From Bradyrhizobium sp. BR13661 (lineage in GTDB: Bacteria > Pseudomonadota > Alphaproteobacteria > Rhizobiales > Xanthobacteraceae), in NCBI RefSeq assembly GCF_029892425.1, contig NZ_JARXWB010000041.1, forward strand, positions 1-64,000: 64,000 bases of DNA, written 5' to 3'. This document shows, one piece after another, positions 16,265 to 24,832 of the stretch. Numbering within the stretch: the first letter of the stretch is position 1; every line of letters starts with the position of its first letter. The notes beneath the pieces were generated by a model that saw nothing but the letters and a program-made list of their open reading frames with translations, ran no database searches and was not told the DNA's origin. A program made the translations under genes and the position numbers.

Positions 16265-17491
16265 GTGGCCCTGAACGATCAACAAGCGATGGCGCCAATC
16301 CCGTCGGCCGCGCCCCCGGCGATCCACGATACGATCGCGGCCGACGCGCGGGAACTCTCCGCGAAACTTCATGCCCACCGAACTAAGTTATTCCCGCCGA
16401 AAGCCCGCAAGCATCTCCGCCGGTTCACATCCGGCGAAGTCGCTAAACTCGTCGGTATTAATGACGGCTACCTCCGCCAATTGTCGCTGGAGGGAAGGGG
16501 CCCTCAGCCAGACACCACTCCAACGGGTCGAAGGTCGTACACATTCGAGGACATTCAGAGCCTTCGTGCTTATCTCGACGAATCCGGCAAAGGCGCTCGC
16601 CGATACCGACCGCATCGCGTCGCGGGCGAACAGTTGCAAGTCATCGGCGTCGTCAATTTCAAGGGTGGATCGGGTAAGACCACTACCGCCGCGCATCTCG
16701 CTCAACATCTCACGCTGCAGGGCTATCGAGTGCTCGCGATCGATCTCGATCCGCAGGCCTCGCTCTCCGCGCTGCACGGCTATCAGCCAGAGTTTGACGT
16801 TGAGGAGAACGGAACTCTCTACGGCGCCATCCGCTATGACGACGCGCGTCGCGAGCTGAATGACATCATTCGGCAGACTTACTTTTTGGGGCTCGACATC
16901 GTTCCCGGCAACATCGAGTTGATGGAATTCGAACATGAAACCCCGAAAGCGTTGGCTATGCGCCAGTCGGGTGACCCGCTGTTCTTTGCCCGCGTTGCCC
17001 GTGCCCTCGCCACGGTCCAGGACCGTTACGACGTCGTCGTAATCGATTGCCCGCCCCAACTTGGGTTTCTCACGCTCTCCGCGCTCTGCGCAGCAACCGC
17101 AATTCTGATTCCCGTGCATCCGCAAATGCTCGATGTCATGTCGATGTGCCAATTCCTGATCATGACATCCGATCTCCTTGCCGTCGTAGCCAAGGCAGGC
17201 GGCAACATGAATTACGATTGGATGCGCTATCTCGTCACGCGCTATGAGCCCGGCGATGGACCGCAGGCCCAAATGGTCGGCTTCATGCGCTCGCTGTTCG
17301 GCGATCGCATGCTCACCAATATGATGCTGAAAAGTACGGCGATCTCGGACGCCGGCATCACGAAGCAAACGCTCTATGAGGTCAGTCGCGATCAGTTCAC
17401 ACGCGCTACCTACGACCGCGCGATGGAATCGCTGGACAGTGTCAATGGCGAAATTCAAAGCCTCATCCAGGCTGCATGGGGGAGGGCCTAA
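16265..17491 (+). CDS. repA: RepA, plasmid partitioning ATPase
   Basis: A 408-residue RepABC-type ParA. The N-terminal 120 residues hold a helix-turn-helix (FTSGEVAKLVGINDGYLRQLSLEG) used for autorepression. The deviant Walker A motif FKGGSGKTTTAAHL sits at about 131-144, and VVIDCPPQLG and MLDVMSMCQF follow. RepA separates plasmid copies together with RepB on parS and represses the operon. The start is GTG at 16265. The stop shares one base with the repB ATG (TAATG). A parS palindrome lies about 145 bases upstream, which would bring RepB to the promoter. Confidence 0.95.
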   Translation: MALNDQQAMAPIPSAAPPAIHDTIAADARELSAKLHAHRTKLFPPKARKHLRRFTSGEVAKLVGINDGYLRQLSLEGRGPQPDTTPTGRRSYTFEDIQSLRAYLDESGKGARRYRPHRVAGEQLQVIGVVNFKGGSGKTTTAAHLAQHLTLQGYRVLAIDLDPQASLSALHGYQPEFDVEENGTLYGAIRYDDARRELNDIIRQTYFLGLDIVPGNIELMEFEHETPKALAMRQSGDPLFFARVARALATVQDRYDVVVIDCPPQLGFLTLSALCAATAILIPVHPQMLDVMSMCQFLIMTSDLLAVVAKAGGNMNYDWMRYLVTRYEPGDGPQAQMVGFMRSLFGDRMLTNMMLKSTAISDAGITKQTLYEVSRDQFTRATYDRAMESLDSVNGEIQSLIQAAWGRA

Positions 17492-18507
17492 TGGGTCGCA
17501 AAAACCTGCTTGCTGACCTCATGGACGACAAGTTGACCGCGGTCAACGAACCGCCGTCAGGTGAGCTAAGCGACAATCGGAGACCATCCCAACCAACACT
17601 CGGTTCACGCGGGGCAGTCGGTGCCATGAGCCGTTCGCTCGAGATGCTGTCCGCAGAGCGCGACGCCGCCAAGGCCTTGACCGAACAACTCACCACCGGT
17701 CAAACCGTCGTTGAAATCGCCCCAGGTTTGATTGATGCCTCGATCGTCCCGGATCGCATGAAGAGCGTCGACGAGAAGCACTCCGCTCTCGTCGAATCGA
17801 TTCGCGCCAATGGGCAATTGGTTCCGATCCTCCTTCGCCCGCATCCGACCAGCCCAGGCCGGTTTCAGATTGCCTATGGCCATCGTCGCGTCCGTGCGCT
17901 CGCCGAACTTGGCCATCCCGCACGGGCCGTGGTCCGTGACCTCAGCGACGAAGACCTGGTGGTGGCACAAGGCAAGGAGAATGGCGAGCGGGAGGATCTG
18001 TCCTTCATTGAGCGGGCAACTTATGCCACCGCGCTCGAGGATCGTGGATTCAAACGTGAGATCATCATGGCGGCGCTCAGCGTCGACAAGACAGAGCTCT
18101 CCCGCCTCATCTCTGTCACGCGGACCCTGCCACGGAGCCTAGTCGATGCGATCGGGCCAGCGCCCAAGACCGGCCGCCGGCGCTGGATGGAGCTGGCAGA
18201 GCGGATGGTGGGTCGCCACGACCAAAAGGCATTAGCTGACAGCGTTGCTAGCGATCGTTTTGTGCGTGCTACTTCCGATGAACGGTTCGCGATCGCGTTC
18301 GCCGCGCTCGCGCCCCGCAAGCCCAAAGCCCCGCGGCCGACGACCTGGGCCGATGACGACGGCAAGAAGATCGTGAAGATTGAACGTCGCGCAGATCGCG
18401 TCACGCTAGCGCTCGATGAAAAGGCAGCACCAGCGTTTGGGGATTTTGTGATTTCGCGGCTGCCTGAACTCTACCGATCTTTTCGCGAGGGGCGCACCGA
18501 TGAATGA
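17491..18507 (+). CDS. repB: RepB, parS-binding partition protein
   Basis: A 338-residue ParB-type protein with the RepB N-terminus MGRKNLLADLMDDKL. The ParB domain at about 90-180 contains SIRANGQLVPILLRPHP, YGHRRVRALAELG and the ENGEREDLSFIERATYA motif, followed by a helix-turn-helix (ALSVDKTELSRLISV). It binds parS and stimulates RepA. Start and stop are coupled to repA (TAATG). Unusually, a second perfect parS is embedded in its own 5' coding sequence, encoding KLTAVN (17532-17547). Confidence 0.95.
   Translation: MGRKNLLADLMDDKLTAVNEPPSGELSDNRRPSQPTLGSRGAVGAMSRSLEMLSAERDAAKALTEQLTTGQTVVEIAPGLIDASIVPDRMKSVDEKHSALVESIRANGQLVPILLRPHPTSPGRFQIAYGHRRVRALAELGHPARAVVRDLSDEDLVVAQGKENGEREDLSFIERATYATALEDRGFKREIIMAALSVDKTELSRLISVTRTLPRSLVDAIGPAPKTGRRRWMELAERMVGRHDQKALADSVASDRFVRATSDERFAIAFAALAPRKPKAPRPTTWADDDGKKIVKIERRADRVTLALDEKAAPAFGDFVISRLPELYRSFREGRTDE
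17532..17547. promoter_or_regulatory. parS: parS site inside the repB coding region
   Basis: A second exact copy of GTTGACCGCGGTCAAC, lying 41 bases into repB. Identity to the upstream site over 16 bases, including the freely variable positions, shows that RepB of this plasmid prefers this exact sequence. Confidence 0.9.
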
Positions 18508-18616
18508 CATCGCGCGTCTTGCCGCTTTGGATATGGCGTCGTCCGGACCTCTCATGATCGGGCGATGCGATGCGTACCCGCGTTTCCGTTCTCTAACCAC
18601 AGGAGCATAGCGGAAA

Positions 18617-18674
18617 AAGAAAAAAGGCCCCCGGAACGTCTCCGTCCGAAAGCCTTCTCTCGTCACGTTTGGCG
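18617..18674 (-). ncRNA. Counter-transcribed RNA (incA-type) in repB-repC gap
   Basis: RepABC plasmids encode a short antisense RNA between repB and repC that limits repC expression. Here the minus strand shows TTGACT (18709-18704), a 17-nt spacer and TTCTCT (18686-18681) as a weak promoter. About 60 nt downstream is a strong intrinsic terminator (18656-18624: AAGGCTTTCGGA...TCCGGGGGCCTT, then TTTTTTCTTTTTC). The predicted length of about 58 nt fits known members. Promoter and 5' end are inferred; the terminator is clear. Confidence 0.7.
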
Positions 18675-18771
18675 ACTGACAGAGAATCACTTTCGCGAAT
18701 CGCAGTCAAGCGTCTTTAGCAACGGCGCCGTTTTGGCGAGCAGATTTTCTTTGCCCGCATGAGGCAAAGAC

Positions 18772-20004
18772 ATGCAGTCACACTCTCCAACGACGCCCTT
18801 TGGGCGGCGATCGCTGATGCTTGCCCATGTGGCAAGCCAGATGGTCGCAACCGAACGTCCCCCCGAAAAGATCGTGCACAAATGGAAGATCTTCCACGCC
18901 ATCTGCACGGCACGGCCACGTATTGGGGTGTCGGAGCGCTCGCTCTCGGTGTTAAACGCGCTCTTGACCTTCCATCCTGAGACGGCGCTGACAGGAGAGG
19001 ATGATCTGATCGTCTTCCCATCGAACCATCAGCTCAGTCGACGGGCGCACGGCATGCCGGCATCGACGCTACGGCGTCACCTCGCTGTGCTGGTCGACGC
19101 GGGATTGATCGTTCGGCGCGACAGTCCGAATGGGAAGCGGTATGCCCGGAAGGACGATGCTGGCGAAATCGAACTCGCCTTCGGCTTCGATCTCTCGCCG
19201 CTCGTCGTGCGCTCGGAAGAGTTCGAGAGCCTGGCGGCCGATATCGAAGCCGAAGCCCGCGCGCTCAAGCTCGTGCGTGAGCGGATCACGCTGTGCCGGC
19301 GCGACATCGCGAAGATGATTGCAACTGGCATCGAAGAAGGCGTCCCGACGCGAAGGGCAGGGCAGGGGCCTGCCGATTGGCAGGAGGTGCATGCCGCCTT
19401 CCGCACGATGGTCGCTCAGATTCCGCGCACCGCGACGCGCCAGGAGCTCGAGCCGATCGCCGACGAGCTGTCGCAACTTGCTGACGATGTGCTCAATCTG
19501 CTGGAAGCGCACATCAAATCCAAAAATCCGAGCGCCAATGAGTCCCATTCTGAGCGCCACATACAGAATTCAAATCCAGACGCCCCTATTGATCTTGAAC
19601 CTAGCCTTCAAGAAGGCAGGGCGGCGAGAGCTGAGCCAAAACCTCAACCATCGCGAGTCGCCGAAAGTTCGTATCCGTTGGGAATGGTCCTGAGTGCATG
19701 CCCGGACATCGTCGATTATGCGAAGGCTGGGATTTCGAATTGGCGCGATTTCCTGGCGACGGCGGCGGTCGTTCGATCCATGCTTGGGATCAGTCCTAGC
19801 GCCTGGGAGGAGGCGCAGACCGTGATGGGCGAGACCCAAGCTGCGATCGTGGTCGGCTGCATCCTGCAGCGAGGGGACGCGATCCGTTCCGCCGGCGGAT
19901 ATTTGCGCGGCCTGACACGAAAAGCCGAAGTCGGCGAATTCTCGCTCGGACCAATTCTGATGTCGCAGATCAACTCACGGCTCCATGAAAAACGAACGGC
20001 CTGA
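18772..20004 (+). CDS. repC: RepC, replication initiator
   Basis: A 410-residue RepC, the initiator of repABC plasmids. The N-terminal domain has the winged-helix region (RAHGMPASTLRRHLAVLVDAGLIVRRDSPNGKRYARKD, about 85-125). The C-terminal domain carries SYPLGMVLSACPDIVDYAK, NWRDFLATAAVVRSMLGISPSAWEEA and SAGGYLRGLTRKAEVGEFSLGPILMSQ. The origin of these plasmids lies inside repC; the AT-richer segment at about 19500-19600 is the expected place. Expression should be limited by the antisense RNA in the 264-base leader. The ATG at 18772 gives the family-typical N-terminus. Confidence 0.95.
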   Translation: MQSHSPTTPFGRRSLMLAHVASQMVATERPPEKIVHKWKIFHAICTARPRIGVSERSLSVLNALLTFHPETALTGEDDLIVFPSNHQLSRRAHGMPASTLRRHLAVLVDAGLIVRRDSPNGKRYARKDDAGEIELAFGFDLSPLVVRSEEFESLAADIEAEARALKLVRERITLCRRDIAKMIATGIEEGVPTRRAGQGPADWQEVHAAFRTMVAQIPRTATRQELEPIADELSQLADDVLNLLEAHIKSKNPSANESHSERHIQNSNPDAPIDLEPSLQEGRAARAEPKPQPSRVAESSYPLGMVLSACPDIVDYAKAGISNWRDFLATAAVVRSMLGISPSAWEEAQTVMGETQAAIVVGCILQRGDAIRSAGGYLRGLTRKAEVGEFSLGPILMSQINSRLHEKRTA

Positions 20005-20541
20005 CGGATGGGTAAGAGTCTCTTTGCGCCACCGCCTCGGGCTGATGCGTGGTCTGAGGCAGAATTTCATAAGGCCTTGGCTACCGCGTCAGATCCAATT
20101 TCTCTCATCAGGGCGCCGCGCAGGAGACTGGCGACCCCGAGATCGTCCGTGCGGCGATTGCGTACCCGGGCGTCATGCGCGGGCGGCCGGTCGGATCGAG
20201 GGGGCGTTTTACCGAGGGATCGTATCCTTTGGGAATGGTCCTCGACGCGTGTCTCCCGACATCGTCGATTACGTCAAGGGCGGCGGGATTTTCTCGCGAC
20301 TGCGGCCGTCGTTCGATCGACGCTCGGGATCAGCCTAGTGCCTGGGAAGCGGCGCAAACAGACATGGGCGAGGTGCCCGCCGCCGTCGTCGCGTGCATCC
20401 AGCAGCGCGGGGCCGAGATCAATTCCGCCGGCGGCTACCTGCCGCGGTCTGACGCGAAAATCCGAGTTCGGCGATTTTTCGCTTGGCCCGATCCTGATGG
20501 CGCAGATTAATTCTCGGCGGCAGAACAAGAAGCGGGCGTGA
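20005..20541 (+). pseudogene. repC: Decayed second copy of the repC 3' end
   Basis: From about 20215 the sequence repeats the last 330 bases of repC (YPLGMVL, DIVDYVKGG, RDFLATAAVVRSTLGIS, NSAGGYL, RGLTRKSEFGDFSLGPILMAQINSR) but broken across three frames, with small deletions. The preceding 200 bases (MGKSLFAPPPRADAWSEAEF...) are not repC-like. It probably descends from a second, related repABC unit. The fragment cannot encode a working initiator. Confidence 0.75.
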
Positions 20542-20645
20542 GACGAGGAGGCGCGCTCCCAGACCTTGCCTTTTTCGTGTGATCGAAGGTGCCCGCGCTG
20601 ACCCGGCTGCACTGTGTCGACGCAAAGCTGTTCGGAGAGATCGTC

Positions 20646-21065
20646 ATGGCAAAATGCACTCCAATCAACCTCACGCCGTTCTTCCAACTTCGCGATGAAG
20701 ACGCCGTGGAGCAACGGATGTACGTGGCAGGGTTCACCGACGAAGCGGGCGAGGCCTGGGGAACGCTGATTCCGTTGGATGCGGAGATGGTCGAGGGCGC
20801 CGTTCTGGGACAGCAGATATTCACTGCCTGGTGCAACTCTGACGGCCGTATCCAACCACAGCCGAACAGCGATGGCCTGTTTGAAGAGCTTCTGGAGAAG
20901 GGCCGATTGAAGGAGACACCCCTCGATGAACTCGTTGCTGAAGCCATCGAGCAGGGCAAGAATGAACCGAATGATGACATCCTCGATATGTTCGAGACCC
21001 TGCATGAGCGGCTGGTGCGGGCGCAGGGCATGGTCGCTGACGAGATTGCGCGGCGCAGGCGATGA
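20646..21065 (+). CDS. Conserved hypothetical protein
   Basis: A 139-residue acidic protein beginning MAKCTPINLTPFFQLRDEDAVEQRMYVAGF. The ATG at 20646 is preceded by GGAGAGATC, which is why it is preferred over the longer frame from 20589. The C-terminal third is helical (LFEELLEKGRLKETPLDELVAEAIEQG...LHERLVRAQGMVADEIARRRR). No domain recognised. It stands alone downstream of repABC. Confidence 0.65.
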   Translation: MAKCTPINLTPFFQLRDEDAVEQRMYVAGFTDEAGEAWGTLIPLDAEMVEGAVLGQQIFTAWCNSDGRIQPQPNSDGLFEELLEKGRLKETPLDELVAEAIEQGKNEPNDDILDMFETLHERLVRAQGMVADEIARRRR

Positions 21066-21243
21066 TTCGTCGCACCGCGTCTGCACTGGCGCGGTTCAAT
21101 GCTGCAGGGCTGACTCGTCGAGAGAGGGCGGTGAAGAACCTTCGGTGGCGTTGGCGCGACGTCCGATAAGGCTCCGCTCTCGGGAGCGTGGTGCCGTTCC
21201 AACTTTTCCAGCATCAAACAGCGGCCGATGCCCGATACCGCGA

Positions 21244-21477
21244 TTACTTCTGGGCCGCTAGATCTTGGGCAGCCGAGAGGCGTTGCGCCTCTTTTAGTGC
21301 GGCAGTTTTTGTCTTGAACGGACCGATGTCGTTCTCTCCAGTGTCAGGCAGCCAAGCGGGGAGGAACCACCACCCGCCGGGCTTCCCATAGCTGGCCGTG
21401 CTTCGGATCGATCCGACGCCTTCGGCGATGAACCAGCCAGGGTCGATTCCGTCTCGTTGCCATGAGATTTCCGACAT
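21244..21477 (-). CDS. Small hypothetical protein
   Basis: A 77-residue protein (MSEISWQRDGIDPGWFIAEGVGSIRSTASYGKPGGWWFLPAWLP...) with AGGAAGGA about 8 bases before ATG 21477. The Trp/Gly-rich core and the C-terminal TKTAALKEAQRLSAAQ helix give it the look of a small folded domain. Similar short proteins occur on rhizobial replicons (recall). No function known. Confidence 0.6.
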   Translation of the reverse strand: MSEISWQRDGIDPGWFIAEGVGSIRSTASYGKPGGWWFLPAWLPDTGENDIGPFKTKTAALKEAQRLSAAQDLAAQK

Positions 21478-22124
21478 CGTCTGTGTCCTTCCTCGATAGG
21501 AGGTGCAGATCGACTTTAAGTCACATCCCCGAGTTCTGCGACGATACACCGGGTCGATGACCGGCCTGTCCACTCCCGCCAGTACTTTTGACGTCTCGCA
21601 GGATGGGCGGCACGGATGCGGAGGGCGATGTTGCATCCACAGGGCGGACACATCGCTGGCCTCGTTATCAATCTTGCGATGGCAACTTCGACCGACGCGC
21701 CGGGTTTGCTGATAGCGACGATCTCCATTGCGAGTGACGACGCGTGGTCTAGGTGCCTGGCTAAGGTGAACTGCGTTTTGCTGCTGCGCCCGTTGCCTTG
21801 AGATCCGAATGGCTGAACCGATTAGGACCGCCCGTCTTCATTCCATGTGTTTTCGCGACGGGCGCACCCATCTGCGTCCTCGATAGAGGCTGGTCTGACC
21901 GAAGGCCGATCCCGCTTCGCGGGCTCTCGATCTTGTCCCCGCAACGTCCGTCCTCGACTTTCTTCCCCTGGCGCTGCGCGCCATTCCTCGCGGTTCAAGA
22001 AAGTCGCTGCCGGCCGCCCTCCATTTCATTTCGGCCCTTTGGGTGCAGGTCGATCGCCTCCGGTCTCACGACCGCCATCGAGGTCGCGATAGGCGCGGCC
22101 CGAGAAAACCAAGGGAATGAGATA
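21478..22124. promoter_or_regulatory. Long leader of the second DUF736 gene
   Basis: About 650 bases without a credible gene. The part from 21890 to 22124 parallels the leader of the first DUF736 gene, including the CGTCCGTCCTCGACTTTCTTCCCC-like block and GCGGCCCGAGAA close to the start codon. The first part (21478-21880) shows nothing I can name. Confidence 0.5.
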
Positions 22125-22436
22125 ATGGCTACCATCGGCACCTTCACCTCCACGGGCAATGGCTTCTCCGGCGCGATCAAGACGCTCAACCTCAACGTCA
22201 AGGCCAAGCTGATCCGCGTCGAGAACCCGTCCGACAAAGGACCGCACTTCCGCATCTACTCGGGCAACGTCGAGTTAGGTGCGGCCTGGCAGAAGACCGC
22301 CAAGGACAGCGAGCGCGACTACCTCTCCGTCAAGCTGGACGATCCGAGCTTCCCCGCTCCGATTTACGCCACTCTGACCGAGGTTGAGGGTGCGGAAGGC
22401 CTCCAACTGATCTGGTCCCGGCCGAACCGGGACTGA
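22125..22436 (+). CDS. DUF736 family protein (copy 2)
   Basis: A 103-residue DUF736 protein with MATIGTFTSTGNGFSGAIKTL at the start, FRIYSGNVELGAAWQK, YLSVKLDDPSFPAPIYATLTEVEGAEG and a C-terminal LIWSRPNRD. It is a paralogue of the protein at 6421. The ATG at 22125 follows GGGAATGAGATA. The two copies and their leaders lie 15.7 kb apart on the same strand with the transposon and repABC between them. Role unknown. Confidence 0.9.
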   Translation: MATIGTFTSTGNGFSGAIKTLNLNVKAKLIRVENPSDKGPHFRIYSGNVELGAAWQKTAKDSERDYLSVKLDDPSFPAPIYATLTEVEGAEGLQLIWSRPNRD

Positions 22437-22497
22437 GGCCCAGCCAGTGGGCTCCGCCGCAAGGCGGGGCCTGCTCCCTTCGACAGGAGATGCGATC

Positions 22498-22641
22498 ATG
22501 ACCATCGACACCATTGAAGAATTGCGCGCCGAGCTGCGCGAATGCGTATTCACGCCGGCGGAGCGCAAGGCGCTCGAACGCGAGCTGGCCGAACTCATCC
22601 GCCGACGCAACGAAGCGCTCGCAGCCGAGGAGCGGGCATAA
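22498..22641 (+). CDS. Small charged protein
   Basis: A 47-residue frame (MTIDTIEELRAELRECVFTPAERKALERELAELIRRRNEAL...) starting at ATG 22498 with CAGGAGATGC upstream. It is almost entirely helical with alternating Glu/Arg/Leu, like a short coiled coil. It lies 61 bases after DUF736 copy 2 and probably shares its transcript. No function known. Confidence 0.6.
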   Translation: MTIDTIEELRAELRECVFTPAERKALERELAELIRRRNEALAAEERA

Positions 22642-22658
22642 GCCCCTTGTCTTGCGAC

Positions 22659-22964
22659 TTACGATGCGCCGTCGCTCGGGGCCGCTCCTCCGTTCAGAAC
22701 ATCCTTGATGGCTTTGGCAGGCGTAAAGGTCAGCTTCCTGGAAGCTGCGATCGCAATCGTTGCGCCGGTGGACGGATTGCGGCCCTCACGAGCGGGGCTA
22801 TCCTTGACCTTGAACTTTCCGAAGCCTGGAAGGCTCGTCTCGGCCCCGCTTACGGCCGCATCAGCGATCGCCTTGAACACGCTATCGACGATGGTTTTCG
22901 CCTGAGCCTTCGTCAGGTCGTTCTCGGCCGCAATCTTCTCGGCGATCTCATTGGCAGTCGTCAT
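22659..22964 (-). CDS. HU-type DNA-binding protein
   Basis: A 101-residue member of the HU/IHF family: an N-terminal helical dimerisation part (TANEIAEKIAAENDLTKAQAKTIVDSVFKAI), then GFGKFKVKDSPAREGRNPSTGATIAI, which is the beta-arm with the conserved Arg-Asn-Pro tip, and KLTFTPAKAIKDVLN. HU bends DNA without strong sequence preference. A plasmid-borne HU may help RepC, relaxosome or transposition complexes. ATG at 22964 is preceded by AAGACGGAGCTCG. Confidence 0.92.
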   Translation of the reverse strand: MTTANEIAEKIAAENDLTKAQAKTIVDSVFKAIADAAVSGAETSLPGFGKFKVKDSPAREGRNPSTGATIAIAASRKLTFTPAKAIKDVLNGGAAPSDGAS

Positions 22965-23068
22965 GGGACGAGCTCCGTCTTGTTTCGATTTTGCTCGTCT
23001 GACATCAAAGCAGTGGAACAGATAGAGCCGACATCACAGGCGGAGCCGCAGTCCCCGAAAAATTGTCA

Positions 23069-23329
23069 CTATGACAGCTTTCCGTCCGCTGCAGCGTAAC
23101 CGCGCCTCCGCTTGGCACGCTCGAGCCGTCCGAACGCTTCGACCGCCTCTGCACTGCCGTCGAAGGTCTGCACCATGGTCTGGCCATTCGTGCCGATCCG
23201 GCCCCAATTGCGGATCAGCGACGTTTCTCCGAACAAGGTCGGCTGCGTGGACAGCGAATAATACCGCCGCATATTGCGCGCGGCATCGATGCGGCGCAGA
23301 TGAAGCGGTTCTGGTTCCAGTTTCGGCAT
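23069..23329 (-). CDS. WGR domain protein
   Basis: An 86-residue protein consisting of a single WGR domain: YYSLSTQPTLFGETSLIRNWGRIGTNGQTMVQTFDGSAEAVEAFGRL. WGR domains bind nucleic acid and occur alone on many rhizobial plasmids. ATG 23329 (MPKLEPEPLHL) is used rather than the frame's first start at 23365, since GGAAGCAAGAATCCGCC sits just before it. Role unknown. Confidence 0.85.
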   Translation of the reverse strand: MPKLEPEPLHLRRIDAARNMRRYYSLSTQPTLFGETSLIRNWGRIGTNGQTMVQTFDGSAEAVEAFGRLERAKRRRGYAAADGKLS

Positions 23330-24070
23330 GGGCGGATTCTTGCTTCCCTCGCAAGCTCCGTCCAATGAGTTTTATGAATCGATGGGGCAGGTCGATTCAT
23401 TTTATCGATAGGTCAATTTCGCCGGAAATTGCGCCGACCCGACGTGGGATTAAACCCTTCCGCGGCGGAGACTTCGGTACCGGGATGCCCGCGTCGCAAT
23501 GCCGAGCTTGCAATTGCGACGGTCTTTATTGAAACAGCCGGTCGCAAGCGATCGGTCTTTGATCTAAAGCTTCCTGCGGCCAATTCGACAGGGTCGGCAC
23601 ATTGTCGTTGCACCGACGCATTCGAGGCAGGCGACACCAATCTTTCTCGCGATAGGTAAAACGTATTCCCATCGATGCAGATAGCTATCCCATAGAGAAA
23701 TCGTATCCTGCGGGTCCAGTCTTAACAGTGTGCGCTTGGGCGATCCCCTCCGGGGACGGCTCTACTCGCGCCGCCGCGGCGACGCTCCCGGAGCCCACAA
23801 GCGGTCTCCGCGCATTCGCGTGACGATCCTCTCGCGATCGTGTCGCTGTGGTCCAGCAACAATCACGATCTCGGTCTGGCTTCTAGCAATTTGCTCCTCC
23901 CGATGGCTCCAGACGGACCTGACTCTTATGACAGGGGATTCGCCGAACGAATTTCAGGATCGTTCCGGTGATTAGATTCGCAATCGTCTGTTGGTTCAAA
24001 CCAACATCCCTCAGGACATGATGGACAAGGACATGACTCCCGCGCCGTTGGACCGATTTCGGGCCTCAAG
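23330..24070. other. Intergenic region upstream of parA
   Basis: 740 bases with no gene I can support. The 3' end carries the inverted repeat TGTTGGTT-CA-AACCAACA at 23989-24006. The rest has GC-rich short inverted segments (for example CCCTCCGGGGACGG near 23747) but nothing named. It may hold the parAB promoter and centromere. Confidence 0.5.
23989..24006. promoter_or_regulatory. Inverted repeat, candidate operator/parS for ParAB
   Basis: TGTTGGTTCAAACCAACA has two 8-bp arms with a 2-nt centre, 64 bases before the parA start. Fifteen bases of it recur, inverted, at 26117-26131 just past parB. Flanking of parAB by the same sequence suggests a ParB-binding centromere-like site. Confidence 0.6.
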
Positions 24071-24832
24071 ATGAAGACAATTGTCATCAACAATCAAAAG
24101 GGCGGGGTCGGCAAGACGACTCTTGCTGTACATTTGGCTTGGTTCATGGCGGAAGCAAATCTCCGCGTTCTCATGATCGACGTTGATGCGCAGAGCAATG
24201 CGACGGATACGTTGAGGCATTACGCCGGTTCAACGTTAGCCGCGGATTTGTTCAAGCCGGGGATACGGGTCGTACCTCGAGACGACGAAGGCCTAACGCT
24301 CGCGCCGGCCGATAGCTCACTGACGGATCTCGATCGCAGCAATGCAGCCGCCATAACGGCTCTGCAAGAGAACCTCGCTATCGCGTCGGATCAGTTCGAT
24401 GCCTGCGTCATCGATACGCCCCCTTCACTTGGACTTCGCAGCGTCGGCTGTTTGGTTGCAGCGTCGCATGTGCTGGCTCCTATTTATCTGGAGGACTATT
24501 CGATCAAGGGCGTCAAAGGTCTGATGCAGACCGTGATCGGTGTGCAGAGGCGTTATGGCCGCCAGGATACGAAGTTCCTCGGGTTGCTGCCTTCGAACTT
24601 CAACACGAAATCGCCCCGTCAAAGGATGCATCTGGAGCAGCTCTTGCGCGAGGCCGGCAAATATGTGTTTCCGGGCCAGATCGTTGCAAGGGATGGCTAC
24701 GCTGAGGCCGTCGCGGAACGCCTGCCGGTCTGGAAACTGAAGCGCCGCTCTGCGCAGGAGGCTGGTCGGGAAATCCGCGATGTTCTCGCCAAGATCGTCG
24801 CGCAGATGAACGAGTCGATACATGGCGCTTGA
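24071..24832 (+). CDS. parA: ParA family ATPase (second partition system)
   Basis: A 253-residue ParA without N-terminal DNA-binding domain (type Ib-like or IncC/ParA-like). The deviant Walker A motif NQKGGVGKTTLAVHLAW lies at about 8-24, the A' motif region MIDVDAQSNAT at about 37-47, and the Walker B region CVIDTPPSLG at about 115-124. It overlaps parB by 11 bases. It is distinct from RepA and would drive a second partition system on the same replicon or be left from plasmid fusion. Confidence 0.92.
   Translation: MKTIVINNQKGGVGKTTLAVHLAWFMAEANLRVLMIDVDAQSNATDTLRHYAGSTLAADLFKPGIRVVPRDDEGLTLAPADSSLTDLDRSNAAAITALQENLAIASDQFDACVIDTPPSLGLRSVGCLVAASHVLAPIYLEDYSIKGVKGLMQTVIGVQRRYGRQDTKFLGLLPSNFNTKSPRQRMHLEQLLREAGKYVFPGQIVARDGYAEAVAERLPVWKLKRRSAQEAGREIRDVLAKIVAQMNESIHGA

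Noticed and set aside
16388..17458. 356-codon minus-strand open frame opposite repA
   Set aside because: Shadow of repA; no features of its own.
20008..20541. Separate 177-codon gene after repC
   Set aside because: Pieces of repC homology fall in three different frames, so the open frame is accidental.
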